Origin: Streptomyces griseicoloratus | GTDB lineage: Bacteria; Actinomycetota; Actinomycetes; Streptomycetales; Streptomycetaceae | Assembly: GCF_014534645.1 (NCBI RefSeq) | Contig: NZ_JACVQF010000187.1 | Coordinates: 1 to 64,000 of the forward strand | DNA: 64,000 nt | Reading direction: 5' to 3' | In this document: positions 42,022-50,814 of the stretch, one piece after another | Layout of the letters: the number at the start of each line of letters is the position of its first letter | Numbering within the stretch: position 1 is the stretch's first letter | Notes under the pieces: model-generated | The model's database searches: none | Told to the model about the DNA's origin: nothing | Seen by the model: only the letters and a program-made list of their open reading frames with translations | Translations under genes and position numbers: made by a program

Positions 42022-43422
42022 TTACGGGTTGGTCTCGGACGAGCGCCGGCGGGCGAGAGCGAGGCTTGTCAGCGTCGTGATCGCCATGGCGCCGATGCCG
42101 ACCAGCGCCGCGGTGGTGTAGGCGCTGTCGTCGGGGAAGAGGTGGCCGGGGCCGGTGCCTGCGGCGAGGATCAGGCCGCCGATGGCGCTGCCCAGGGAGT
42201 ACCCGACGCTGCGGACGACGTAGTTGAAGCTCATGGCGCTCGACGTCTCGCTCTTGGGGGTGACGGCCAGGATCACGCCGGGCATCGCGGCGGAGAAGCC
42301 GCCGACGCCGAAGCCGAGCACGCCCATCGCCACGAACAGTTCGGCCAGGTCCGACCGGGCCGCCGCGAACAGGGCGAACCCGCCGCCGACCACGACGGCG
42401 CTGCCGGCCAGGAGCAGGGGGTCGGCGATCCGCGTCCGGACCCGCGGCGTGAGCTTGCCGGCAACGAACCCCAGCACCGAGAACGGGATGAGGACCAGCC
42501 CGGCGACGAAGGTCGTCAGCCCGAAGCCGTAGCCGGCGCCGTGCGGCGTCTGCGCGTACCGGGTGATGAGCGTGAGCAGGAGGTACATGCCGATCCCGCC
42601 GACGAACATGGCGAGGTTCGCCCCGGCGACCGCCGGGTGCCGCACCGCCCGCACATCGACCAGGGGCGTCGTGCTGCGCAGCTCGATGACGGCCCAGACA
42701 CAGAGCAGCACCACCCCGGCGACGGCGAGGACCGCCGCCACGGCGAGGTGCCGGCTCCACAGATTCCGTTCGCCGGCGAGGAACAGCACCAGGAGCAGCG
42801 CAGCGGCCAGGACGACCGCGCCTGCCACGTCCACGTGGGCGGAGCGGCCTTCGGGGGCTTCGGGCATGGAGCGCCAAGCGGTCAGGAGGGCGGCCGCGGT
42901 GACGACCAGGCCGAGGCCGTAGGCGGCCCGTACCCCGCCGAGCTCGGCGAGCAGTGCGGCCAGCGGGTAGCCGACGCCGGCCCCGATGATGGAGACCACT
43001 GAGATCAGGGCGATCACGGCCGCGCTGCGCTCCTCGGGGAGGTGGTCCCGGGCCACGCCCATCATCAGCGCCGTCAGCCCGACCCCGACGCCCTGGGCCG
43101 CCCTGCCGGCCAGCAGCCACGCGAACGGCAGCGGCAGCACGGTGAGCGCGCTGCCGGCGACGACGACCGCCAGCGTGGCGAGGATCGTGGCCCGCCGGTG
43201 CGGGCCGGCTCCGAGCCGGCCCAGGACCGGCGTGGCGACGGCGCCGCTGAGCAGCGCGATGGTCAGCGTCCACTGCGCGCTGCCGAGCGAGACGTGGAAC
43301 GAGGTCGCCACGCTGGTGATGAGCGGTGTCCCGAGGCTGGCGACCGCCGCCACGACCAGAGCGATGAACATCAGCGAGGGGACCAGCAGCCGCGCCTTTG
43401 AGCGCTCCCGGGTAGTGCTCAC
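42022..43422 (-). CDS. MFS drug-efflux transporter (14-TM, DHA2-like)
   Basis: The 466-residue transporter starts at GTG 43422 (VSTTRERSKARLLVPSLMFI). The many hydrophobic spans include FIALVVAAVASLGTPLITSV and LAVAAVLAVAGVVLLCVWAV; motif A-like loop VLGRLGAGPHRRATILATL and motif C-like GAGVGYPLAALLAELGG are seen. This is a proton-driven multidrug exporter. The GTG overlaps the stop of the upstream gene (GTGA), so translation is coupled. Together with the HxlR regulator it suggests a substrate-induced export unit. A long shadow frame covers the same DNA but has no protein features. Confidence 0.9.
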   Translation of the reverse strand: MSTTRERSKARLLVPSLMFIALVVAAVASLGTPLITSVATSFHVSLGSAQWTLTIALLSGAVATPVLGRLGAGPHRRATILATLAVVVAGSALTVLPLPFAWLLAGRAAQGVGVGLTALMMGVARDHLPEERSAAVIALISVVSIIGAGVGYPLAALLAELGGVRAAYGLGLVVTAAALLTAWRSMPEAPEGRSAHVDVAGAVVLAAALLLVLFLAGERNLWSRHLAVAAVLAVAGVVLLCVWAVIELRSTTPLVDVRAVRHPAVAGANLAMFVGGIGMYLLLTLITRYAQTPHGAGYGFGLTTFVAGLVLIPFSVLGFVAGKLTPRVRTRIADPLLLAGSAVVVGGGFALFAAARSDLAELFVAMGVLGFGVGGFSAAMPGVILAVTPKSETSSAMSFNYVVRSVGYSLGSAIGGLILAAGTGPGHLFPDDSAYTTAALVGIGAMAITTLTSLALARRRSSETNP

Positions 43423-44003
43423 CGGTTGGTCGCGGTCGTGGTGGGGAGGAAGTCGGCGAAGCGAGGCGCGCCGGGCTCGTGCGGCATGCGCGTGGCGCGC
43501 GCGGCGAAGCTGACGGCGTGGTACCACCCGCACAGCAGAAGCAGATCGAGCAGCTGGAGCTCGTCGAAGACCGACACGAGTCGTGTCCACAGCGCGTCAT
43601 CGATGTCGGAACGCTCGTGCAGCGCGTCGACGGCGAGGATGAGCAGCCGTTCCCGCTCGGACGTCCAGCAGGCGTCAGCGGGGCCGCCGTGCACCAGGGA
43701 TGCCGCCTGCTCGCGGGTGAGCTCGACCCGCTCGGCGAACGTCATCATGTGCACGCCCCACTCGTACTCGCAGCCGCACAGCGCGCATGTCCGGTCGATG
43801 GCGATCTCGCGCTCCCTCATGGTCAGGGTCAGCTGTCGGCCCAGCTCATAGCGCCCCCATCCGTGCATGGCGCCGGCCATGGGGAGGTTTCTGGCGAACA
43901 TCCGGAACAGCCCGATCGGCGGCACGTCCCCGGGCATCATGCGCGCGAGCAGCGCGCCGGCCTCGTCGGTGTACGGCGGTTCCAGCAGGGCTATTCGCGA
44001 CAT
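43419..44003 (-). CDS. Carboxymuconolactone decarboxylase-like (AhpD-fold) protein
   Basis: The 194-residue protein has the AhpD/CMD fold with the Cys-containing core RTCALCGCEYEWGVHMMTFA followed by a helix; the expected C-x2-C-x3-H appears as CGCEYEWGVH. N-terminal RIALLEPPYTDEAGALLARM and C-terminal LLLLCGWYHAVSFAARATRM also match the family. Such proteins act in peroxide reduction or ring-cleavage steps. It is the first gene of the operon opposite hxlR, starting 21 bp from the nearer operator. Substrate unknown. Confidence 0.85.
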   Translation of the reverse strand: MSRIALLEPPYTDEAGALLARMMPGDVPPIGLFRMFARNLPMAGAMHGWGRYELGRQLTLTMREREIAIDRTCALCGCEYEWGVHMMTFAERVELTREQAASLVHGGPADACWTSERERLLILAVDALHERSDIDDALWTRLVSVFDELQLLDLLLLCGWYHAVSFAARATRMPHEPGAPRFADFLPTTTATNR

Positions 44004-44023
44004 CGGCGCTCCCGTTGAGGTTG

Positions 44024-44073
44024 TTTCGAAATCCGAAACACGGCACGGATGCTAGTGTTTCGAATAACGAAAC
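44024..44073. promoter_or_regulatory. Two identical HxlR operators
   Basis: GTTTCGAAATCCGAAAC (44024-44040) and GTTTCGAATAACGAAAC (44057-44073) share perfect 6-bp arms GTTTCG/CGAAAC around five bases. Centres are 33 bp apart. They fill the space between the divergent hxlR and carboxymuconolactone-decarboxylase-like genes and should control both. Confidence 0.85.
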
Positions 44074-44085
44074 ACAAGGAGGGTC

Positions 44086-44439
44086 ATGCCGACACCGCGC
44101 CCAGGAACACCGGTTCGTGGATCGACGACCGGCCGTCCGATCATGGCCGCGATGGACCTCTTCGGCCGTCGGTGGGCGCTGCGCATTCTCTGGGAGCTGC
44201 GTGCGGGTCCGCTCGGCGCCCGCACGCTGCTGGCCCGGTGCGAAGGACTGTCATCCAGCGTCCTCTACCAGCGGCTTCGCGAACTGACGACAAACGGGAT
44301 CATCGCCCGCTCAGCCGACGGCTACGAGCTCACTCACCTGGGGGCAGCGCTCAATCACGCCCTGCAGCCACTCAACGAATGGGCGATCACCTGGGCGCAG
44401 GCACAAGAGCAGAACGATCAGGACCCTGCGGAGGCATGA
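44086..44439 (+). CDS. HxlR-family transcriptional regulator
   Basis: The 117-residue winged-helix protein has the HxlR core: MAAMDLFGRRWALRILWELR, LLARCEGLSSSVLYQRLREL and IIARSADGYELTHLGAALNH, then LQPLNEWA. HxlR proteins often respond to reactive electrophiles or drugs through the winged helix. The N-terminal 18 residues are variable. Divergent to the efflux operon, with operators 13 bases before its ATG, so autoregulation is expected. Confidence 0.92.
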   Translation: MPTPRPGTPVRGSTTGRPIMAAMDLFGRRWALRILWELRAGPLGARTLLARCEGLSSSVLYQRLRELTTNGIIARSADGYELTHLGAALNHALQPLNEWAITWAQAQEQNDQDPAEA

Positions 44440-45064
44440 AGGTGGAGCCGGCGGTGGGCGAGGGAAGCGGACGCCGGTCCGGCGCAAGGATCACGGCACT
44501 GCGTAAGTAGGCACGGTCTGCCCGTCGCGGCCGTCCGGGGCGGAAGCGCCGTCACGGCCATACGGGCACCGGAACGGGCGGGCCTGGCGTGGTCAGCGCG
44601 GCCAGGGAAGCCGGGGTACGCCAGTCGGCCGGGGCGCGGCGTGCGGGATGAGGTCTGGCATCGCGAGCTGCGCGAGGCCGGAGTCGGCAGTCTGGGCGAG
44701 TTCGGCCTCGGCCTGCGCGGTGGTCAGCGCGCCGAGCCGCCGAGGTGCCTCGGGCTGGTTCACGGCGGCGTAGCGCTCGCGCTGCGACCAGGACCACGGG
44801 GACGACGCGGGGACCACGGGCCGCCCAGCAGACGGCGCAGCCCACGCCCTGCCATCTGCCCGCGTGGCTGCGCCCGGCCGGCGCCCTGACCCCTGCTGGT
44901 GCGCCGGCTCGTCCGGCGCGGAGCGCGGAGGCGCCGACGCGCAACACCACAGACAGGACCGGCCCGATCCCCCGGCCGCACACCGCACCCGCCCGTTCCT
45001 TCCCCGCCGTAAGACGCAATCTTGCTCGGCCCGGCGAGGGGGCGCCTTGCGTCCGAGGCTCGCG
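44440..45064. other. Unassigned region with a decayed minus-strand frame
   Basis: A minus-strand frame at about 44593-44800 reads SWSQRERYAAVNQPEAPRRL, GALTTAQAEAELAQTADSGL and AQLAMPDLIPHAAPRP, which looks like the end of a real protein. Its upstream part is Arg/Pro-rich and out of frame. No family recognised. It may be the end of a plasmid-type gene. Confidence 0.3.
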
Positions 45065-46993
45065 CTACTGGCTGGAGCGGCGTCGGAAGCGCGACCACCA
45101 GTCGAGGAGTCCGCTGGATCCAATGGAGTCTCTCTGCTGCGGCCGCCGTGAGGACTCGTTCGGCCCTCGGTCAATCCTGTCTAGGAGTAGACCGCGAGGA
45201 GGGGTGCTCGTGTAGCGAGAGAGTTCCAGCAGCTTCTCCGCTGCTTCGGCGTTCGGACGCCGAGCCGGGTCTCTGTGGAGCAGAGCCCTGATCGGCGCGG
45301 CGAGGCGACCGGCGAACTGCATGGGCGGAATCTGCGCTTCTCGCAGAGCCAGCAGGATTTCGTAGTCATTCACTCCCTCAAAAGGCCGTCTGCCCTCCAC
45401 CATCTCGTACAGCGTCACTCCCAGAGACCACAGGTCAGAGGCCTCCGAGGCCGGGCGCCGATCCTCTGGGTCCATGCTGACGAGTTCTGGCGCCAGGTAC
45501 TCCAGCGCACCGATGACCTGGCCGACCTGGGTGACTCGGGGGGCTCCTTTGTACGTGGCGATCCCGAAGTCCATCAACAGTGCGCTTCCGTCAGCGTGGA
45601 ACAGGATGTTGTCCGGCTTCACGTCGCGGTGAAGGACTTCAGCCTCATGTACCGCCCTCAGCGCGCGGAGAACCTGGAGCCCGATGTCTGTCGCATGCAT
45701 CACCGTCAGCGGTCCCTGCTCACGCAGCACGTCGCCCAGCGTGCGTGGCGCGAACCGCTCCATTGCGATCCACACCTGGCCGCTCTCCTCGACCACGTTG
45801 TGGAACCCAACGACGTGTTGGTGTTCGACCCGGCTGAGTGCTTGCGCTTCACGTTGTGCCCGTCGCACCCACTCGTCACGCTCATCGGAGTCCTGAACAT
45901 CCCGCAGCCCTTTCAAGGCCACTGTCCGGTTCGTTTTGGTGTCCAACGCCTCCCACACACGTCCCATCCCACCGCGTCCGAGTTCGCGTTCCAGCCGGTA
46001 CCTGCCTGCGACCAGAACGCCGGACCAGTCGTCGGGACTCCCGTCGGGCCCGTTGCCGTCTGACGCTGAGGAGAAGCCCGCCTCGTTCGTCATCAGCAGG
46101 CGTGGAGGCAGCGGTGCACCAGGGCGCGGTAGGTTGCGGGACAGCTCTTCGTCCAGGACTCGTTTCCTGCGTTGCAGCTCTCGCAACTCTTCCTGTGCCT
46201 TGGTCCGATGCTCCTCGGCCTCCCGCTTGGCAGCCTGGATGATGCTGGCTGCTACATTTTCCGCGTCCTTCCACTCGTCGTCCGTCTCGCCGCCCGCAGT
46301 CGAGGGGGCGGGTGACGTCAGCCGGGCTTGAGCTTCGGATTCGGCAAGCTGTTGTTCCAGTTGGTTGCAGCGTTCTTCCGCCTGCTGGTGGAGCTGGCGG
46401 GTCCGTGCCAGCTTGGCCTTCAGCTCTTCTATTTCGGCAATGAGCCGGGCTCGCTCGTCCTCGGCCTCAGAAGCCGCTGCGGCTGCTGTGGCTTCGAGCT
46501 CTCGGTGGCCAATCTCCAGGTTCCGGATGCGGTTCTGGTGCTCTTCCACCGCCTGAGCGAGGTATTGCTCTCTGACCGCGGCCTGGCGGGCCCTTCTGTG
46601 GGCTTCGGCTAGCTGTTGCTCGAGGAACAACACCTTGTGCTGCGGGTTGTTCCCGGCCCTGAGCACATCGTTGTGCAGCTTTCGGAAGAGCCCGATTGCC
46701 TCAGCCGTCGGTACGGTCCCCTGCGCCTCAGCAACCGCGTAGAGGAGGTCGTGGATGAAGCCCCATGTGGGCGGACGCTCCCCTTTGAGGTAGCGGTAGA
46801 CCGTGGAGTGGTCATACGGGCGGCCAGCCGCATACCGACGGTAGGAGATGCCAAGGCTGTCAAACAGCGCACACAGCTGATCAGCGAGGGCAGCTTCCTC
46901 AGGCGTGCGACGGTCTTCCCGCGGCTCGAGACTTCCCGACACCAGCTGCTCTCCCTCTCGTGTTGTGGTGGGTGTTGCCGCCTGTTCGGCCAC
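45065..46993 (-). CDS. HTH / coiled-coil / Ser-Thr kinase fusion protein
   Basis: The 642-residue protein starts with an XRE-like helix-turn-helix region (residues about 35-85: LADQLCALFDSLGISYRRYA, RPYDHSTVYRYLKGERPPTW). A long coiled coil spans about 115-290 (LFLEQQLAEAHRRARQAAVR, IAEIEELKAKLARTRQLHQQ, REAEEHRTKAQEELRELQRR). A Hanks-type kinase fills about 325-590: RYRLERELGRGGMGRVWEAL, Lys in VALKGL, HRDVKPDN, DFG in LLMDFGIATYKG and APE as LAPEL. There is no TM segment, so it is cytosolic. A DNA- or partner-binding head on a kinase is unusual and suggests phosphorylation of regulators or operator-linked signalling. It is divergent from a small membrane-protein gene. Confidence 0.9.
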   Translation of the reverse strand: MAEQAATPTTTREGEQLVSGSLEPREDRRTPEEAALADQLCALFDSLGISYRRYAAGRPYDHSTVYRYLKGERPPTWGFIHDLLYAVAEAQGTVPTAEAIGLFRKLHNDVLRAGNNPQHKVLFLEQQLAEAHRRARQAAVREQYLAQAVEEHQNRIRNLEIGHRELEATAAAAASEAEDERARLIAEIEELKAKLARTRQLHQQAEERCNQLEQQLAESEAQARLTSPAPSTAGGETDDEWKDAENVAASIIQAAKREAEEHRTKAQEELRELQRRKRVLDEELSRNLPRPGAPLPPRLLMTNEAGFSSASDGNGPDGSPDDWSGVLVAGRYRLERELGRGGMGRVWEALDTKTNRTVALKGLRDVQDSDERDEWVRRAQREAQALSRVEHQHVVGFHNVVEESGQVWIAMERFAPRTLGDVLREQGPLTVMHATDIGLQVLRALRAVHEAEVLHRDVKPDNILFHADGSALLMDFGIATYKGAPRVTQVGQVIGALEYLAPELVSMDPEDRRPASEASDLWSLGVTLYEMVEGRRPFEGVNDYEILLALREAQIPPMQFAGRLAAPIRALLHRDPARRPNAEAAEKLLELSRYTSTPPRGLLLDRIDRGPNESSRRPQQRDSIGSSGLLDWWSRFRRRSSQ

Positions 46994-47081
46994 GCCGTTG
47001 AACCTGTCGCAACAATCGGCTGTTCGCGAGCGTGGTGCACATCGTCACAGATGTCGTACTGATCGTGAACGGAGACTTCAG

Positions 47082-47288
47082 ATGCGCAGCAATCGGACTC
47101 AGGACCTCGTTGTCTTCTTGGCGGTTCTCACGGCCGGCACGGTCCTCGCCCTGCACGACGCCCAGTCCGCGTTCTTGGCGTCTGTCGCCGTCATCGTCAC
47201 TGACCTTTACACCGACTGGCGTGGCAGTCGGCAGGGAAGCAGCGATGAGGTCCGTAGGAGTCGGCGGGGGGACGCAGGACCGGATTAG
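47082..47288 (+). CDS. Small membrane protein
   Basis: The 68-residue product has a hydrophobic stretch at about residues 8-28 (DLVVFLAVLTAGTVLALHD) and a second weaker one (AFLASVAVIVTDLYTDW), then a charged tail. ACGGAGA lies at a suitable distance before the ATG at 47082, which decides the start. It is divergent from the HTH-kinase gene (88 bp between starts) and followed by a strong hairpin. Function unknown. Confidence 0.6.
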   Translation: MRSNRTQDLVVFLAVLTAGTVLALHDAQSAFLASVAVIVTDLYTDWRGSRQGSSDEVRRSRRGDAGPD

Positions 47289-47310
47289 ACGTCCTTTCAC
47301 TGCAGAAGCA

Positions 47311-47343
47311 GCGGCGGCCGCCCCTGGTCGGGGCGGCCGCCGC
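47311..47343. terminator. Strong hairpin terminator
   Basis: GCGGCGGCCGCCCC (47311-47324) pairs perfectly with GGGGCGGCCGCCGC (47330-47343) around a 5-base loop, 23 bases after the small membrane-protein gene. It is the strongest hairpin noticed in the window. Confidence 0.85.
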
Positions 47344-47434
47344 GTCAACGAGTCGTCTGGCCTTCCTATCGTGAAGGCCTTGCGCGAGGTGGTTTACAGA
47401 GACTCTCCTGCCTGCGGGCGCGAAGCGCTGAGCG

Positions 47435-48000
47435 TCAGCATCGCGGTACGTCGGTTGTGTGGTCCAGGTGGGCAAGGAAGCTTTCGATCTCGCGCACCAG
47501 GGCTTGGGCTCTCTTGGACAGGTCGAACCCGGCTTGCCTCGGCGCGGACTCCGCTTGGTCAGTGATGACGTGTGGATCGATGGAGCCGCGTTCGCCCGGT
47601 CCGTGTCGCGTCGATCGCGTCGGCCGTCGACGCGAACCCGGCGGCCCTCGCCTGGGCCTCCAGTGCGGCGCGGCGGGCCTGTTGGCCTGCGGGCAGGGTG
47701 CGTCGGGCACCCGCGGCCCGTGCCGCGCGCACGGCGGGCAGGTCGTCGGTGCCGGCGCGGGCGTCGGCGGGACGGCGGAACAGCTCCTGGAGGGGCGGCG
47801 TCGTGGCACGCAGCCGGGCAATCAGGTCCGGATCGTCTGCCATCGCGGCGGTGCGGGCCTGGGACAGGGCGACGCCGCGTCCGTGGCCACGAGCACGGTC
47901 GTGGCCGGGAGCCGGTGTTCGGCCCAGTACTCGGCTGTTGTCGTGCGGTGGGCACGGGCCAGGTGCGGACCGAGTTCCGGCAGCAAGGCCCTCTGGCGCC
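47435..48000 (-). pseudogene. Decayed plasmid-type genes (two fragments)
   Basis: Three pieces in different frames lie head to tail. About 47990-47890 reads RAHRTTTAEYWAEHRLPATT and VLVATDAASPC. From an ATG at about 47843 comes MADDPDLIARLRATTPPLQE, LFRRPADARAGTDDL and EAQARAAGFASTADAIDATR. In another frame, ending at 47435, comes ERGSIDPHVITDQAESAPRQ and AQALVREIESFLAHLDH. The middle piece resembles the first half of small HTH-type proteins of actinobacterial integrative elements. They were probably two adjacent genes, now fused and frameshifted. Family names are not certain. Confidence 0.4.
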
Positions 48001-48201
48001 TGACGGATGCCGCTCACACTCATCTGGCTCGATACGTGATCGGCAAGACGCCACCTAGGTCTAGACCTTGACGTGTTCATGATGGGTCGCTAGTTTCCCG
48101 GCCACAGCGCCATTCACATCGCCGTAAGCCGATCGCATACATGAACGCGTGTGTCGTCGGTGTCAGCAGACTCGTCAGTGCCGTCAGAAAGGCAACCCCC
48201 C

Positions 48202-49431
48202 ATGGCTGGAAGAGTCCTGAAGCCCGCTCTGCTCGCAGCGCTCGGCGCGCTGATGGCCGGCGTCCTCGCGGCGCCGGCCTCGGCCGCCCGGTCCACCTCC
48301 GCCGCCCCTGCCCCCGCTTCCGCCGCCGTCCCGGCCGCACAGGCCGCCCCCGACGTGTTCACCCACCCAGGCGTCGGCGTCAGCCGGGCCCAGCTCGACA
48401 CCATGCGCGCCCGGGTGAACGCGGGCGCCTCCCCGCAGGCCGCGGCCTTCAGCCAGATGATGAGCTCGCGGTACGCGTCGCTCTCCTACACGCCCCACCC
48501 GCGCGCCGTCGTGGAGTGCGGCTCGTACTCCAACCCCAACCTCGGCTGCACGGACGAGCGCGAGGACGCCATCGCCGCGTACACCCACGCGCTCGCCTGG
48601 TACGTCACGCGGGACGCCGCTCACGCCCGCAAGGCGATCCAGATCATGGACGCCTGGTCGGCCATCGTCCGGGACCACACCAACAGCAACGCGCCGCTCC
48701 AGACAGCCTGGGCGGCCTCCTCCTGGCCCAAGGCCGCCGAGATCATCAAGCACGCCTACGCCGACTGGCCGAACGCAGGCCGCTTCGCCACCATGCTGCG
48801 CACCGTCTACTACCCGGAGATCCAGAACGGCTCCAACTCCAACGGCAACTGGGAGTTGAGCATGATCCAGGCCATCATCGGCATCGGGGTCTTCCTCGAC
48901 GACAAGGCGATCTACGACCGAGCCGTCGCGCTCTACCGCAACCGCGTCCCCGCGTACGTCTACCTGACCTCCGACGGTGCCCTGCCGCGCACCAAACCGG
49001 GCGACGGGCGCGACACCCGCGACGAGATCATCGCCTACTGGCACGGCCAGACCACCTTCGTCAACGGCCTCTCCCAGGAGACCTGCCGCGACTTCACGCA
49101 CACCGGCTACGGCATCGCCGCCATGGCCCAGGTCGCCGAGACCTCACGCATCCAAGGCCAGGACCTCTACCCCGAGTTCGGCGAGCGGATCCGCCACGCC
49201 CTCGGCTTCCACGCCACGTACGAACTGAACCAGCCGCCGTCCTGGCTCTGCGGCGGCACGGTCAAGCGGGGCCTGGGGCCGGTCACCGAGGTCGGCTACA
49301 ACGCCCTGCACAACCGCCTCGGCCACGCCATGACCAACACGGAGACATACACCCTGGCCCGCCGCCCGATGGGGACGAACAACCTCTTCGTCGCCTGGGA
49401 GACGCTGACCCACGGCGACAACGTGTCCTGA
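48202..49431 (+). CDS. Secreted alginate lyase family protein
   Basis: From the ATG at 48202 the 409-residue product has a clear signal peptide (MAGRVLKPALLAALGALMAG, cut after APASA). An Ala/Pro linker follows, then an all-helical (alpha/alpha) lyase domain: DVFTHPGVGVSRAQLDTMRA, AIQIMDAWSAIVRDHTNSNA, LQTAWAASSWPKAAEIIKHA, NGNWELSMIQAIIGIGVFLD and DGALPRTKPG. The block resembles the alginate-lyase (PF05426-type) fold, which cleaves uronate-containing polysaccharides by beta-elimination; the NxNW segment is typical of the catalytic groove. It is secreted and monocistronic. Substrate could be alginate or a related polymer. A short CTCC/GGAGG hairpin follows at about 49472-49488. Confidence 0.88.
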   Translation: MAGRVLKPALLAALGALMAGVLAAPASAARSTSAAPAPASAAVPAAQAAPDVFTHPGVGVSRAQLDTMRARVNAGASPQAAAFSQMMSSRYASLSYTPHPRAVVECGSYSNPNLGCTDEREDAIAAYTHALAWYVTRDAAHARKAIQIMDAWSAIVRDHTNSNAPLQTAWAASSWPKAAEIIKHAYADWPNAGRFATMLRTVYYPEIQNGSNSNGNWELSMIQAIIGIGVFLDDKAIYDRAVALYRNRVPAYVYLTSDGALPRTKPGDGRDTRDEIIAYWHGQTTFVNGLSQETCRDFTHTGYGIAAMAQVAETSRIQGQDLYPEFGERIRHALGFHATYELNQPPSWLCGGTVKRGLGPVTEVGYNALHNRLGHAMTNTETYTLARRPMGTNNLFVAWETLTHGDNVS

Positions 49432-49515
49432 CTCCCGCACCGGTGGAAGGAGCACGTCGAAGTCGCCTCGCCTCCCTAAAGGAGGGCCGTCGATGAGACA
49501 GACGCGGCAGCCCAC

Positions 49516-50130
49516 ATGAACGGCGAACTGGTCGTCACCACACACGGGCGGCGCGACGTCGGCGAGCTGCAGCGCCGTGCGCGGCGCCGGGGCCGCAGCG
49601 CCGCCCAGGCCGCCGCCGAGCTCCCCGCCTACCTGGGCGCGTTCGATGTCCTGGAGACCGGCGGGACGGAACTCCTGACCCGCCCGTACCGGGACCGGCG
49701 TGCCGTCCTCGAAGACCTCTTCGCCCGGGGCGACCTCGCTGCGCCCTTCACCCTGTGCCCCAGCACGCCGGACCGGGCTGCGGCACAGCAGTGGCTGTTG
49801 AGCACCCGTGGTACGGCCGCCGCTGCAGCGCCGGCTGGGGAGCGCCGCCCTGGGAGCTGGACTGGCACCCCGTACGACCGAACCTGGTCGTGGAGTTCCT
49901 CGGGACTCGGCTTCATGGGGGACGTCGGTGATCTGGCCAAGCAGGTTTTGGTCCAGGAGGGGGCGCGGTCGGGTCGGCCGGACAGCCAGGCTGCGCTGGA
50001 GCACGAACTGGCCGACTGCCTGTGGTCGGTGCTGATCCTTGCCCACCGCTACGGCATCGACCTGGAGAGCGCGTTCGTACGCACCATGGGCGAGTTGGAG
50101 AAGACGATCAGCGCTCGGCTCGACCCGTAG
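49516..50130 (+). pseudogene. In-frame chimera: DNA ligase fragment fused to MazG-like domain
   Basis: Residues 1-105 match the middle of an ATP-dependent DNA ligase adenylation domain (NGELVVTTHGRRDVGELQRR, LPAYLGAFDVLETGGTELLT, RRAVLEDLFARGDLAAPFTL, CPSTPDRAAAQQWL). The adenylated Lys (KxDG) and the C-terminal OB part are missing. After a Pro/Gly junction (about 105-122), residues 125-204 are a MazG-like nucleotide pyrophosphohydrolase end: GLGFMGDVGDLAKQVLVQEG, ALEHELADCLWSVLILAHRY, GIDLESAFVRTMGELEKTIS, with the HELADxLW metal-binding helix. The N-terminal metal helix of MazG is missing. The open frame is intact through the junction, so a chimeric protein might be made. It is most easily explained by a deletion joining two genes. 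Confidence 0.75.
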
Positions 50131-50344
50131 ACGCTGACGGGGGGCAGCGGCATTGCTGACACCTTCAGTGCTGCCGTTTCCGGACAGGGGGCTGCTCCCC
50201 ACTCATTCACGGGTGGCGGGGCACCTCGAAGCTGAGCCACCAGGGCTTGTGCCCGACGGCCTCACGGCCAGCCCACGGGCGCACCCTGACGCCCGGTACG
50301 CCAGACGTGTCTGTGTGACCCGCCTCATGGTCTGCTGAGATTGA

Positions 50345-50640
50345 ACTCGTGGTGTCGTGCGGTTGCTCACCGATGTCGACGAGAGCGGGGCGCTCGCCTT
50401 CGCGGAGGTCGTCACCGCCGCCCTTCTCGACGCCCCGGAGCCGCGCCGGACCTGCCGGCCGGGCGTCGCGGCGGCCCTCCTCCCCCGGAAGGGCCGGACG
50501 AGCCAGGATCCGAGGGACTGACCGGGACGGCACCCCGCTCCGAGGCCGGGGCGGGGCCGTCCTGTCCGTCGAGGACCTCGGACTGGTCCTCGACCTCCCG
50601 CGCGAGCAGGTCACCTTCCTGCATTTGATAGCGGGAGCCG
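50345..50640 (+). pseudogene. Unrecognised gene fragment
   Basis: One frame reads [20 protein letters not shown] and [15 protein letters not shown]. Another, further on, reads [20 protein letters not shown] and VTFLHL. Both have real coding character and could be one disrupted gene. No family recognised. The preceding 50131-50344 shows only a minus-strand tail KPWWLSFEVPRHP. Confidence 0.3.
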
Positions 50641-50795
50641 AGCCCCTTCGTGCCGTAGGCCGACTCTGCTGGCGAGCTCATCTGGAAGACGCAGAGTTGC
50701 CCGATCTTGATGCCAGGTCGGAGCAGCGGGGGAAGGGGGGGCATGTTGCCGAGCTCCAACGTCACGTGCCCTTCGAAACCCAGGTGCCTGCGCAC
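50612..50795 (-). pseudogene. dCTP deaminase-like C-terminal fragment
   Basis: The minus strand encodes [40 protein letters not shown], then [17 protein letters not shown]. This is the last third of dCTP deaminase/dUTPase-fold proteins: the GFxGHVTLEL strand, the PGxKIGQL motif and the YGxxxxGSRYQ end. The N-terminal part with the catalytic Glu is missing. The flanks do not continue the gene. A remnant. Confidence 0.75.
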
Positions 50796-50814
50796 GGGAC
50801 CCGTTCCACCATGG

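Noticed and set aside
41305-43600. Long open frames (over 550 codons) on both strands across the MFS gene
   Set aside because: Only the frame 42022-43422 has transmembrane and MFS motifs; the others are compositional shadows.
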